Positions 1-5,324 of a stretch of DNA of 5,324 nt are shown here, piece by piece. Each line of letters starts with the position of its first letter. Positions within the stretch are counted from its first letter, which is position 1. Both the position numbers and the translations under genes were made by a program. This DNA is from Acidimicrobiia bacterium (GTDB taxonomy: Bacteria > Actinomycetota > Acidimicrobiia > Acidimicrobiales > AC-14), in NCBI GenBank assembly GCA_019243595.1, contig JAFAUA010000185.1, forward strand, positions 1-5,324, written 5' to 3'. Below the pieces are notes generated by a model. It saw only the letters and a program-made list of their open reading frames with translations. It did not search any database and was not told the origin of the DNA.

Positions 1-202
1 AGAGGGTGTCGGGCCGGACATCAGCGGGCGCCGACCGCAATGCGATGCGCGCCGCCTCGACGCCCATGGTCGTGGTGTCCTCGTCATAGGACGCCACGCT
101 GCGGGTGCCGCGTCCGCCTCCGCTCCCGACGAAGCCGGTGATGGCGCTGCGGTCGAGCCGGGCTCGGGGGATGTAGCCGGCGGCGCTGACGATGCCTCTC
201 AT
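1..202 (-). CDS. HMG-CoA synthase-like thiolase-superfamily protein, N-terminal fragment
   Basis: Only the first 67 codons are inside the window; the gene runs off the left edge. The fragment opens MRGIVSAAGYIPRARL, then has a glycine-rich GGGRGTRSVASYDEDTTTMG stretch at about residues 28-47 and EAARIALR at 49-56. This is how actinobacterial and archaeal HMG-CoA synthase-like proteins of the thiolase superfamily begin: a short strand with GxYxPR, then the S/A-x-x-DEDTxTM block near the acyl-CoA site. The active-site Cys, His and any C-terminal OB-fold (DUF35) domain lie outside the window, so activity is unproven. Family members catalyse or resemble C-C bond formation between acyl-CoAs; a catabolic role here is inferred from context. 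The ATG overlaps the stop of the TetR gene as ATGA and has a strong Shine-Dalgarno just upstream, which makes the start secure. A KAS III-like protein is the main alternative. Confidence 0.8.
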   Translation of the reverse strand, partial: MRGIVSAAGYIPRARLDRSAITGFVGSGGGRGTRSVASYDEDTTTMGVEAARIALRSAPADVRPDTL

Positions 203-834
203 GGTTTCCTTCCTGTGACCGTGTGATGGAGGATGCGGGCGGTCGTCTCGACCAGGTCTGCGCGCGTCACGCCGCGCGGCTCGAGGTCGAAGTGGTACGA
301 CGCCATGCGCTCGAGCATGGAGACCATGGCAGCGGCCGCCGAGTAGGGCGTGATGTCGGGCGAGACCCGGCCGGCGCGCTGGTTGTCGGCGACGCTGCGG
401 GCGATGCGGTCGGTGACCTGGCCGAGCGTGCGGTTGCGGACATCGCGGAAGCGGTCGTCACCTTCGTCGGCGGCCAGGTTGCGCACCCGCATCACCGCCC
501 GGTGGTCGTCCCAGAAGCGGAAGTAGCCGTCGACGAGGGCACGGGCCGCGTCGAGGCCGCCCTTGCCGTTCCAGGGTTCGTCGAGCAGATGAGCGATGGG
601 CTCGACGTCGGCCGCCGCCTCGTCGGCGAGCACCAGGACAGCCTCGTCGACGTCGCGGAAGTACTGGTAGAAGGTCGCGGGCGACGTCCCCACCTGGCGG
701 GCCACCTCCACGACGCGGACGTCGCGGATGCCGTGGCTCTGCAGCAGGTCGTAGGTCGCATCCAGGAGGCGGCGGCGAGTCTGCTGGGCCCGGCGCCCGA
801 GCGGACGCCCGTCAATGGCCGCAATCTGACTCAT
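199..834 (-). CDS. TetR/AcrR-family transcriptional regulator
   Basis: This 211-residue protein has the usual TetR length. After a basic N-terminal arm (GRRAQQTRRRLLDA, residues 13-26), helix 1 leads into a helix-turn-helix at about 39-60 (VRVVEVARQVGTSPATFYQYF), whose recognition helix is SPATFYQYF. The rest (about 65-211) is the variable, all-helical ligand-binding and dimerisation domain. TetR proteins bind palindromic operators as dimers and usually release DNA on binding a small ligand; in acyl-CoA clusters the ligand is often an acyl-CoA thioester, which is only inferred here. The leader carries two palindromic sites around a candidate -10 box, suggesting autoregulation, and a similar palindrome precedes the SDR gene. 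The ATG at 834 is preceded only by a weak GGGG Shine-Dalgarno at 841-844. I do not recognise it as KstR or KstR2. The family call is firm; ligand and regulon are not. Confidence 0.93.
   Translation of the reverse strand: MSQIAAIDGRPLGRRAQQTRRRLLDATYDLLQSHGIRDVRVVEVARQVGTSPATFYQYFRDVDEAVLVLADEAAADVEPIAHLLDEPWNGKGGLDAARALVDGYFRFWDDHRAVMRVRNLAADEGDDRFRDVRNRTLGQVTDRIARSVADNQRAGRVSPDITPYSAAAAMVSMLERMASYHFDLEPRGVTRADLVETTARILHHTVTGRKP
207..214 (-). promoter_or_regulatory. Strong Shine-Dalgarno for the HMG-CoA synthase-like gene
   Basis: Read on the minus strand, AGGAAGGA ends 4 nt before the ATG at 202. It lies inside the last codons of the TetR gene. It is the clearest ribosome binding site in the window and fixes the start of the downstream gene, while the ATGA overlap also allows translational coupling. 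Confidence 0.7.
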
Positions 835-850
835 TGAAGCCCCGGGAATC

Positions 851-863
851 TCACGACCCGTCA
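851..863. promoter_or_regulatory. Operator-like imperfect palindrome, proximal site of the TetR promoter
   Basis: The plus strand reads TCACG-ACC-CGTCA, two 5-nt arms with one mismatch around a 3-nt spacer. It starts at the downstream edge of the candidate -10 box (863-868) and covers the likely transcription start. Its minus-strand form, TGACGGGTCGTGA, resembles the sites at 874-887 and 4459-4471. Binding by the adjacent TetR protein is inferred. Confidence 0.5.
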
Positions 864-868
864 GATTA
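863..868 (-). promoter_or_regulatory. Candidate -10 box of the TetR gene
   Basis: On the minus strand TAATCT (TANNNT pattern) lies in AATAATCTGA, the only AT-rich patch of the 69-bp gap. Initiation would fall near 855-857 and give a leader of a little over 20 nt before the ATG at 834. No convincing -35 hexamer is visible at 16-18 bp; CTGACG (minus strand, 883-888) is 14 bp away. Confidence 0.4.
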
Positions 869-873
869 TTCGC

Positions 874-887
874 TGACGTCCCCGTCA
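874..887. promoter_or_regulatory. Operator-like palindrome, distal site of the TetR promoter
   Basis: TGACG-TCCC-CGTCA has perfect 5-nt arms around a 4-nt spacer, and extends to 6-nt arms (CTGACG/CGTCAG) over 873-888. It lies just upstream of the candidate -10 box, where a bound dimer would block RNA polymerase. Its centre is about 23.5 bp from that of the 851-863 site, a little over two helical turns. A terminator hairpin for the upstream dehydrogenase operon is less likely, because no T-run follows on the minus strand. Confidence 0.55.
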
Positions 888-903
888 GAGAACTCCTACG
901 GGG

Positions 904-1872
904 TCAGGACCCGAGGAGCCCGGCCACGGCGTCGGCGTGGTCGTCGGCCGTGCCGAACGTGGTGTCGAGCACCCACGCCCGCTTCAGGTAGAGGTGCACG
1001 TCGACTTCCCACGTGAAGCCCATGCCGCCGTGCACCTGGGTCGCAGCCTTGCCGTTGAGGGTGGCGGCTTCGCCCGCCAGGAGCTTGGCCCCCGCCACCG
1101 CACGCCCCGGGGGGCCGAGCGCAGGCTCGTCGAGGTTCACGGCGGCCGCGTACACGGCGGCCCGCGCCACCTCGGTGCGCACGAACATGTCGGCGAGGAT
1201 GTGCTTGATCGCCTGGAAGGACCCGATGGGCTTGTCGAACTGTTGACGTTCCTTGGCGTAGGTCACCGACATGTCGGTCAGGGCGGCCGCCATGCCGAGC
1301 AGATACGCCCCCGTCAACACCGCGCCCTCGAGCCGCCAGCGGGCCGCGTCGCCGGGGACGCCTCGGCGCTCACCGCGCAGCAGCCCGCCCGCGACATGCG
1401 CCGGCGTGAGCGGATCAAGCGGCCAGCTCACCGGTCGAGCCGACAGGCGCGACCGGTCGACTTCCCACACGCCGTCGTCGTCGACCGCCAGCAGCACGTC
1501 GATGGCGTCGGGGTACTCGACGAGGAACGGCTCCTCCTGGCGCTGCAGTCCGCCCACGACGCGCTCGCCTTCGGCGGCGCCTGGGACGAGACCGGCCGCC
1601 AGGTGGGTCCACACCAGCGGGCCGGGGACGAGCGCCCGCCCCAGCTCCTCGAACACGAGCGCGCCCTCTGCGGTTCCGAGACCGGCACCGCCGTCGGCTT
1701 CGGCGAGGCGCAGCGAGAACACCCCAGCGTCCGCCAGTTCCCGCCAGAGATCCCGATCGACACCACCTGCGTCGGCGAGGGCGCGCACCCGTTCCATCGG
1801 GAAGCGTCCCTCGCAGAGCTTGCGCACGCCTTCTTGCAGCGCGACCTGGTCGTCGGTGAGCGTGAAGTCCAT
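904..1872 (-). CDS. Acyl-CoA dehydrogenase-like protein, short (beta-type) subunit
   Basis: The 322 residues are clearly shorter than the roughly 380-400 of a standard acyl-CoA dehydrogenase. The N-terminal helical domain (1-85, starting MDFTLTDDQVALQ) and C-terminal helical domain (about 182-322) are recognisable, the latter with the flavin-contacting ERQQFDKPIG (208-217) and QVHGGMGFTWE (279-289). The middle beta-domain (about 100-175) is shrunken and lacks the usual T/S-E-P-x-A-G-S-D flavin motif. The MCAD-type catalytic Glu position (YEG) appears as TFG near 305-307. E182 lies near, but not cleanly at, the alternative base position. This fits a partner subunit of an alpha2beta2 enzyme like FadE28 in the FadE28-FadE29 pair, made with the dehydrogenase just upstream. 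The ATG at 1872 shares its A with the upstream stop (TGATG), favouring coupled translation. In-frame starts further upstream would overlap the previous gene and were not used. Confidence 0.88.
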   Translation of the reverse strand: MDFTLTDDQVALQEGVRKLCEGRFPMERVRALADAGGVDRDLWRELADAGVFSLRLAEADGGAGLGTAEGALVFEELGRALVPGPLVWTHLAAGLVPGAAEGERVVGGLQRQEEPFLVEYPDAIDVLLAVDDDGVWEVDRSRLSARPVSWPLDPLTPAHVAGGLLRGERRGVPGDAARWRLEGAVLTGAYLLGMAAALTDMSVTYAKERQQFDKPIGSFQAIKHILADMFVRTEVARAAVYAAAVNLDEPALGPPGRAVAGAKLLAGEAATLNGKAATQVHGGMGFTWEVDVHLYLKRAWVLDTTFGTADDHADAVAGLLGS

Positions 1873-3050
1873 CAGCGCGGCAATCCCAGGATGCGTTCGC
1901 CGATGATGTTGCGCTGGATCTGAGAGCTGCCGGCCGCGATGGTCAGAGCCAGCACGCGCAGGCGCTCCTCGACGAAGTGGCCCGAGTGCTCGAACACGTC
2001 GTCGAGCGAGAGCGAGGCCCGGTCGAGCACGCGCAGGGCGAGGTCGCCGATGCGCTGGATCAGCTCGGTGTAATAGAGCTTCACGACCGACGCACCGACG
2101 CCGGGGACGCCCGTCCGGGCTGCCTCCGACACCGTGCGCTTGACCATGTTCCACAAGGCGTCGAGCTCGGCGGCCGCGTGTCCGATCTCGCGTCGCAGTC
2201 CGACGTCGTCCCACGCCGTGGCGCTTCCCCTCGTGACGACCTTGGCGACCTTGACCAGCTCGTCGAGCTGGCGGCGCGCTTCGACCATCTCCGAGACGAG
2301 CGATGTTCCCCGCTCGAAGCTGAACGTCACCATCGCTACGCGCCAGCCGTCGTTCTCCGCCCCGACCCGGTTGGCGACCGGGACGCGCACGTCGTCGAGG
2401 TAGAGCTCGCTGAACTCGGAGCTGCCGATCACCGTCCGCAGCGGACGCACGTCGACGCCCGGCGCGTCCATCGGCAGGATCAGCCAGGTGATCCCCTTGT
2501 GCTTGGGCGCATCGGGATCCGTCCGCACCAAGAGCTCGCAGTAGTCCGAGACCTGGGCGAACGATGTCCAGATCTTCTGGCCGCTGATGACGTAGTCATC
2601 GCCGTCGCGCACCGCCCGGCAGCGCAGGGACGCGAGGTCGGAACCGGCCGACGGCTCCGAGAACCCCTGGCACCAGACTTCCTCGCCCTTGAGAATGGCG
2701 GGGAGATGGCGGGCGCGCTGCTCGTCGGTCGCCTCGGCGATGATCGTCGGTCCCGCGTGCAGTAGGCCCACGAAGTTGACGCCGACGTCGGGCGCACCGG
2801 CCTTGGTGATCTCCTCGTAGAAGACGAGCTGTTCGCTAAGCGCCGCACCGCGGCCGCCGAAGTCCGCCGGCCAGTTGATGCCCGCGTAGCCGGCGTCGTA
2901 GAGCATGCGCTGCCACGTCGTGTCACGTGCGCGGCGGGCGTCCCAGTCCTCGCGCTTGGTCGCCGGCGGCAGCTTGGGTAGGGCCTGGTCGATCCAGGCG
3001 CGCAGCTCGGTGCGAAACCGTTCGTCGTCCTCGGTCCAGAGCAGATCCAT
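1872..3050 (-). CDS. Acyl-CoA dehydrogenase, full-length (alpha-type) catalytic subunit
   Basis: This FAD enzyme introduces an alpha-beta double bond into an acyl-CoA. At 392 residues it has the usual family length. In order it shows the N-terminal helical domain with YAGINWPADFGGRG (55-68), the beta-domain flavin and substrate signature CQGFSEPSAGSDLASL (127-142) with KIWTS (159-163), and a C-terminal helical domain ending SSQIQRNIIGERILGLPR. The MCAD-type base position (YEG in YEGTSQIQ) is AAG here (372-374), so that Glu is absent. E246 in FSFERGTS instead occupies the alternative base position known from the isovaleryl-CoA, LCAD and FadE26/FadE29 types. It therefore appears catalytically complete. 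It starts 7 nt after the isochorismatase-like gene and overlaps the short dehydrogenase gene by 1 nt. The MDLLWTEDDERF start matches family N-termini, while an earlier in-frame ATG at 3158 would add 36 unrelated residues. Substrate is unknown; steroid-like or branched acyl-CoA is inferred. Confidence 0.93.
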   Translation of the reverse strand: MDLLWTEDDERFRTELRAWIDQALPKLPPATKREDWDARRARDTTWQRMLYDAGYAGINWPADFGGRGAALSEQLVFYEEITKAGAPDVGVNFVGLLHAGPTIIAEATDEQRARHLPAILKGEEVWCQGFSEPSAGSDLASLRCRAVRDGDDYVISGQKIWTSFAQVSDYCELLVRTDPDAPKHKGITWLILPMDAPGVDVRPLRTVIGSSEFSELYLDDVRVPVANRVGAENDGWRVAMVTFSFERGTSLVSEMVEARRQLDELVKVAKVVTRGSATAWDDVGLRREIGHAAAELDALWNMVKRTVSEAARTGVPGVGASVVKLYYTELIQRIGDLALRVLDRASLSLDDVFEHSGHFVEERLRVLALTIAAGSSQIQRNIIGERILGLPR

Positions 3051-3057
3051 GTCGCTG

Positions 3058-3681
3058 TTACTGCTTCCAGGTACGCACGAGGGCGGCGGCCGTCGTGAGG
3101 GTTGCGACGAGCGACAGCGTGTTGTCGAGCACCGCCTGCGCGTACTCGTCGGGGACACCCGCCACCGCGTCGCGCGGGATCACCACCTGGTACCCGTGGT
3201 TCACGGCGTCGAAGGCCAGGTTCTGGATGGCGATGTTCACCGAGACGCCAACCGCGACGATGGTGGACACGCCCATGTTGCGAAGGACCGGGTCGAGCTC
3301 GGTGCCCGCCATCGGCCCCAGTCCCTGGAGGCGAGGCAGCACGATGTCGCTCGCCTCGACGCCAACCTCGGGGACGACCTCGGTCGCGGGTGTGCCAGGC
3401 AGCATGCCGACGCTCGAGCGCTTCATCGCCGCAAAGAGGCGGGCATTGGTGTTGCCGCCGAGACGGTCCCCTCGGTGATGGGCGGTGGCATGCACGATTC
3501 GCACGCCGGCCGCCCGCGCCACGCGCACGAGCTCCGCAGTGTTGGCGAGGGCGCCTGAGTCGCGGAAGGCGGCGGCCAGCTCGGGCAGCGCCGAGGAGTC
3601 ACCGATGACGCCGCGCTGGATCTCCGATGTCACCACCGCCGTGTGCGGCGGCGCGACCAACTCGGCCAGATCCACCGCCAT
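3058..3681 (-). CDS. Isochorismatase-fold (cysteine hydrolase superfamily) protein with altered triad
   Basis: This 207-residue protein has the alpha/beta order of the isochorismatase-like family: strand 1 TAVVTSEIQRGVIG (14-27), RAAGVRIVHATAHH (56-69), SDIVLPRLQGLGPMAGTELD (111-130), and GVSVNIAIQNLAFDA (145-159) followed by GYQVVIPRDAVAG. Typical members use an Asp-Lys-Cys triad to hydrolyse amides, imides or isochorismate. Here the Asp position (D-x-Q) is Glu20, the Lys position is most likely Arg117, and the nucleophile (TNxC) is Ala151, read directly as codon GCC. Ordinary thiol hydrolysis is therefore unlikely. It may belong to a divergent actinobacterial subgroup with another chemistry, or be a binding protein. 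It starts 4 nt after the SDR stop with no clear Shine-Dalgarno, so reinitiation is likely. Position in the operon suggests it serves the same pathway, but no reaction can be named. Confidence 0.82.
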   Translation of the reverse strand: MAVDLAELVAPPHTAVVTSEIQRGVIGDSSALPELAAAFRDSGALANTAELVRVARAAGVRIVHATAHHRGDRLGGNTNARLFAAMKRSSVGMLPGTPATEVVPEVGVEASDIVLPRLQGLGPMAGTELDPVLRNMGVSTIVAVGVSVNIAIQNLAFDAVNHGYQVVIPRDAVAGVPDEYAQAVLDNTLSLVATLTTAAALVRTWKQ

Positions 3682-3685
3682 CGCG

Positions 3686-4444
3686 CTAAACGGTCAGGCC
3701 GCCGTCGATGGAGACGATGGCGCCCGTCATGTAGTCGCCGTCGTCGGAGGCGAGGAAGGCGATCACCTTGGCGACCTGCTCGGGCTTGACGAAGCCCATC
3801 GGTGTCATCAGCGGGGCCATGAGGCGCTTCGACGCGTCGGGGGGTGGAGCGAATGAGCCCATCATCGGGGTGTCGACACCACCGGGGGCGACCGCGTTGA
3901 CGCGCACGCCGCGCTCGAGGTACTCGGCGGCGAGCGACTTGGTGAGGAGAACGACGCCACCCTTCGACGCGCAGTAAGCGGCGCTGTAGGGCTGGCCCAT
4001 GATCCCGGCGGTCGACGCCACGTTCACGATGTTCCCGCCGTTCTCGAGCAGGTGGGGCAGGGCGGCCTGGGACACGAGGAAGGTGCCGGTGAGGTTGACC
4101 GCCAGAATGCGCTGCCAGTCGTCGAAGGAGGCGTCGACGGTGTGGGCGAACTTGCCGATGCCCGCCACGTTGCACACCGTGTTCGGCGGGCCCAGCTGGG
4201 CAACGACTTCCTTCATCGTCGACGACACCGACTCGGGATCGCTCACATCGGTGCGCAGGGCGACCGCTGCCCCACCGTCGGCCGTGATCTCGTCGACGGT
4301 CTTCTGGGCGGCCTCTTCGGAGATGTCCAAAGCGGCGACGCTCCCGCCCTCGCCGGCGATCAGGCGGGCCGTCGCCCGCCCGACACCAGATCCCGCGCCG
4401 GTGACGACAGCAACTCGACCCCCGAAACGACCCCCGTCAGCCAT
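3686..4444 (-). CDS. Classical short-chain dehydrogenase/reductase (SDR), NAD-type
   Basis: The 252-residue length is typical of classical SDRs. The Rossmann signature TGAGSGVG is at 15-22 and Asp40 (ALDIS) ends strand 2, which favours NAD(H) over NADP(H). NVAG (92-95), Asn117, Ser144, Tyr157 and Lys161 form the complete structural and catalytic set (N-S-Y-K). The C-terminus MTGAIVSIDGGLTV is the standard SDR ending. Such enzymes interconvert hydroxyl and keto groups; in this cluster the likely job is oxidising a hydroxyacyl-CoA or a ring hydroxyl, with the substrate not readable. Closely related FabG-like ketoreductases cannot be excluded, although cofactor preference argues for an oxidative role. 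It is the first gene of the four-gene unit. The ATG at 4444 has no Shine-Dalgarno but lies 6 nt after a TACACT -10 box, which suggests a leaderless transcript, with an operator-like palindrome immediately upstream. Confidence 0.95.
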   Translation of the reverse strand: MADGGRFGGRVAVVTGAGSGVGRATARLIAGEGGSVAALDISEEAAQKTVDEITADGGAAVALRTDVSDPESVSSTMKEVVAQLGPPNTVCNVAGIGKFAHTVDASFDDWQRILAVNLTGTFLVSQAALPHLLENGGNIVNVASTAGIMGQPYSAAYCASKGGVVLLTKSLAAEYLERGVRVNAVAPGGVDTPMMGSFAPPPDASKRLMAPLMTPMGFVKPEQVAKVIAFLASDDGDYMTGAIVSIDGGLTV

Positions 4445-4450
4445 GGGCCG

Positions 4451-4456
4451 AGTGTA
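4451..4456 (-). promoter_or_regulatory. Candidate leaderless -10 box for the SDR-led unit
   Basis: On the minus strand TACACT (TANNNT pattern) is followed by exactly 6 nt and then the ATG at 4444, the spacing expected when transcription begins at or beside the start codon. The bases between (CGGCCC) hold no Shine-Dalgarno. Leaderless genes with this arrangement are common in actinobacteria. No good -35 is visible. Confidence 0.45.
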
Positions 4457-4458
4457 TT

Positions 4459-4471
4459 TGACGGTGCGTCA
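4459..4471. promoter_or_regulatory. Operator-like palindrome upstream of the SDR gene
   Basis: TGACG-GTG-CGTCA has perfect 5-nt arms and fills most of the 30-bp gap between ligase stop and SDR start. It lies 2 bp upstream of the candidate -10 box, so a bound dimer would cover the -10/-35 spacer. The arms match those of the two sites before the TetR gene, although the central spacer is 3 nt here and 3 or 4 nt there. Control by the neighbouring TetR protein is inferred. Confidence 0.55.
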
Positions 4472-4474
4472 GCT

Positions 4475-5324
4475 CTACTTCTTGGCGTATTGGTCGCGCA
4501 GCACGTGCTTGACGATCTTTCCGCTGGGATTGCGGGGGACGACGTCGACGGTCTCCAGCTGCTCGGGGATCTTCTGCATCATGAGCCCCTTGCCCTTGAG
4601 GAACTCGACCATCTCGTCGAACTCGAGGGGATTCGCCGCGTCCCTGAGGGCCACGACCGCGCAGCAGCGCTCGCCCAGTGCCGGATCGGGCAGGCCGATG
4701 ACGGCCACGTCGGCCACCTTCTCGTGGGTGTACAGGAGATCCTCGACCTCCTTGGCGCTGATGTTCTCGCCCTTGCGGATGATGACGTCCTTCAGGCGGC
4801 CCGTGATGACGACGTAGCCCTCGGCGTCCACGAAGCCCAGGTCGCCCGTGCGGAAGTAGCCGTCGTCGTCGAACGCCTCGGCGTCGAGCGACGAGTCGAG
4901 GTACCCGAGGCAGACCTGTGGCCCCTTGGCCCGGATCTCGCCCTCCTCGCCGGCTCCCGCGACCTTGCCCTCGATCGTGACCACTTTGAGCTCAACGCCG
5001 GGGCTGGCCTGGCCCTCTGTGTTCGCGAGCTTGTCGTCGTTGTCGTCGACCGACGCCATCGTGAGGATCGGCGCCTCGGTGAGCCCGTAGCCGGAGACGA
5101 TGCCGACGCCGCCGACCTCGTTCTTCATGTCGAAGTGGAGCTGGGGCGGCTTGGGCGCGCCGCCGCCGATCCACGCCCGGACCTTCTGCAGCACCTTCTC
5201 GGGCTGCCGCTTGCGGGCCTCGGCCAGGTACGCCTGGTGGAAGACGGTGCCGGCGCCCGCGAGCGTCGCCTGCTCACGGTCGAACAGGTCGACGACCGTC
5301 GACGGGTCGAAGGCCTCGACGATG
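4475..5324 (-). CDS. Acyl-CoA ligase (ANL superfamily), C-terminal fragment
   Basis: The 282 C-terminal residues are in the window; the N-terminal half, including the P-loop-like STG motif, lies beyond the right edge. The reading frame stays open to 5324, so a GTG at 5194 is an internal codon and not a start. Visible core motifs, numbered from the first whole codon, are YGLTE (about 79-83), GYFRTGDLG (about 155-163), GRLKDVIIRKGENIS (about 175-189) and, near the end, NPSGKIVKH with the adenylation lysine (about 269). These define an AMP-forming enzyme that activates a carboxylic acid with ATP and CoA. The set looks complete for activity in the part seen. FadD-type and cyclohexanecarboxylate-CoA-ligase-like enzymes are the nearest families by feel; the acid is unknown. 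The stop lies 30 bp before the SDR gene. Read-through into that unit is possible, but a separate promoter is suggested there. Confidence 0.93.
   Translation of the reverse strand, partial: IVEAFDPSTVVDLFDREQATLAGAGTVFHQAYLAEARKRQPEKVLQKVRAWIGGGAPKPPQLHFDMKNEVGGVGIVSGYGLTEAPILTMASVDDNDDKLANTEGQASPGVELKVVTIEGKVAGAGEEGEIRAKGPQVCLGYLDSSLDAEAFDDDGYFRTGDLGFVDAEGYVVITGRLKDVIIRKGENISAKEVEDLLYTHEKVADVAVIGLPDPALGERCCAVVALRDAANPLEFDEMVEFLKGKGLMMQKIPEQLETVDVVPRNPSGKIVKHVLRDQYAKK

Noticed and set aside
803..814. GGACG-CC-CGTCA, resembling the operator motif near the TetR start
   Set aside because: One arm is mismatched, the spacer is only 2 nt, and it lies within the coding sequence for DGRP, so chance in GC-rich DNA is the simpler explanation.
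873..888. Hairpin CTGACG-N4-CGTCAG as a terminator after the dehydrogenase operon
   Set aside because: The stem is only 6 bp and is not followed by a T-run on the minus strand. Its similarity to the palindrome before the SDR gene favours a protein-binding site.
937..1923. A 328-codon open frame on the plus strand, opposite the short dehydrogenase
   Set aside because: Its translation is rich in Arg, His and Gly with no recognisable domain, and the opposite strand encodes a clear protein. Long antisense frames are expected at this GC content. The same applies to the plus-strand frames at 223-837, 1977-2765, 2905-3558 and 3999-4817.
1873..2214. N-terminal extension of the short dehydrogenase to 2214
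   Set aside because: The extra sequence is an out-of-frame shadow of the upstream dehydrogenase gene, and the true family start MDFTLTDDQ is at 1872.
2586..2600. Perfect palindrome GATGAC-GTA-GTCATC
   Set aside because: It lies deep inside the dehydrogenase gene, where its bases encode the ordinary DDYVI stretch. It does not match the operator motif and has no nearby promoter features.
3051..3158. N-terminal extension of the full-length dehydrogenase to an ATG at 3158
   Set aside because: The added 36 residues are Arg/Ser/Pro-rich, unlike any dehydrogenase N-terminus, and would overlap the isochorismatase-like gene by about 100 nt. The family start MDLLWTEDDERF is at 3050.

Overview
The window is gene-dense and very GC-rich, with mostly G/C third codon positions and antisense reading frames left open by composition alone. 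All seven genes are on the minus strand, so transcription runs from high to low coordinates. The base composition, the acyl-CoA dehydrogenase pair, the TetR regulator and the HMG-CoA-synthase-like protein all suggest a high-GC actinomycete, possibly of an Acidimicrobiia or mycobacterium-like lineage. That placement is an inference from style, since no marker gene is present.

In transcription order the layout is: the C-terminal part of an acyl-CoA ligase (4475-5324, cut by the window edge); a 30-bp gap with a perfect-arm palindrome and a leaderless-type -10 box; then a tight four-gene unit. That unit consists of a classical SDR dehydrogenase (3686-4444), an isochorismatase-fold protein (3058-3681), a full-length acyl-CoA dehydrogenase (1872-3050) and a shorter one (904-1872), with junctions of 4 nt, 7 nt and a 1-nt overlap. 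A 69-bp gap with two more copies of the palindrome around a candidate -10 box follows. Then come a TetR-family regulator (199-834) and, overlapping it by 4 nt, the first 67 codons of an HMG-CoA synthase-like protein (1-202, cut by the window edge).

Together the genes look like part of a CoA-thioester catabolic cluster. The ligase activates a carboxylic acid, the dehydrogenase pair (probably one heteromeric enzyme) introduces a double bond, the SDR oxidises a hydroxyl group, and the HMG-CoA-synthase-like protein may make or break a C-C bond. The substrate cannot be read from the sequence. A steroid-like, cyclic or branched acid is favoured only because large-plus-small dehydrogenase pairs are typical of actinobacterial steroid catabolism. 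No hydratase or thiolase is visible.

Two points stand out. The same TGACG...CGTCA palindrome sits in front of both the regulator gene and the SDR unit, which predicts a local TetR regulon. The isochorismatase-fold protein has replacements at all three positions of its family's catalytic triad. No RNA genes, insertion sequences, CRISPR arrays or long repeats were seen, and no non-coding stretch exceeds 69 bp.
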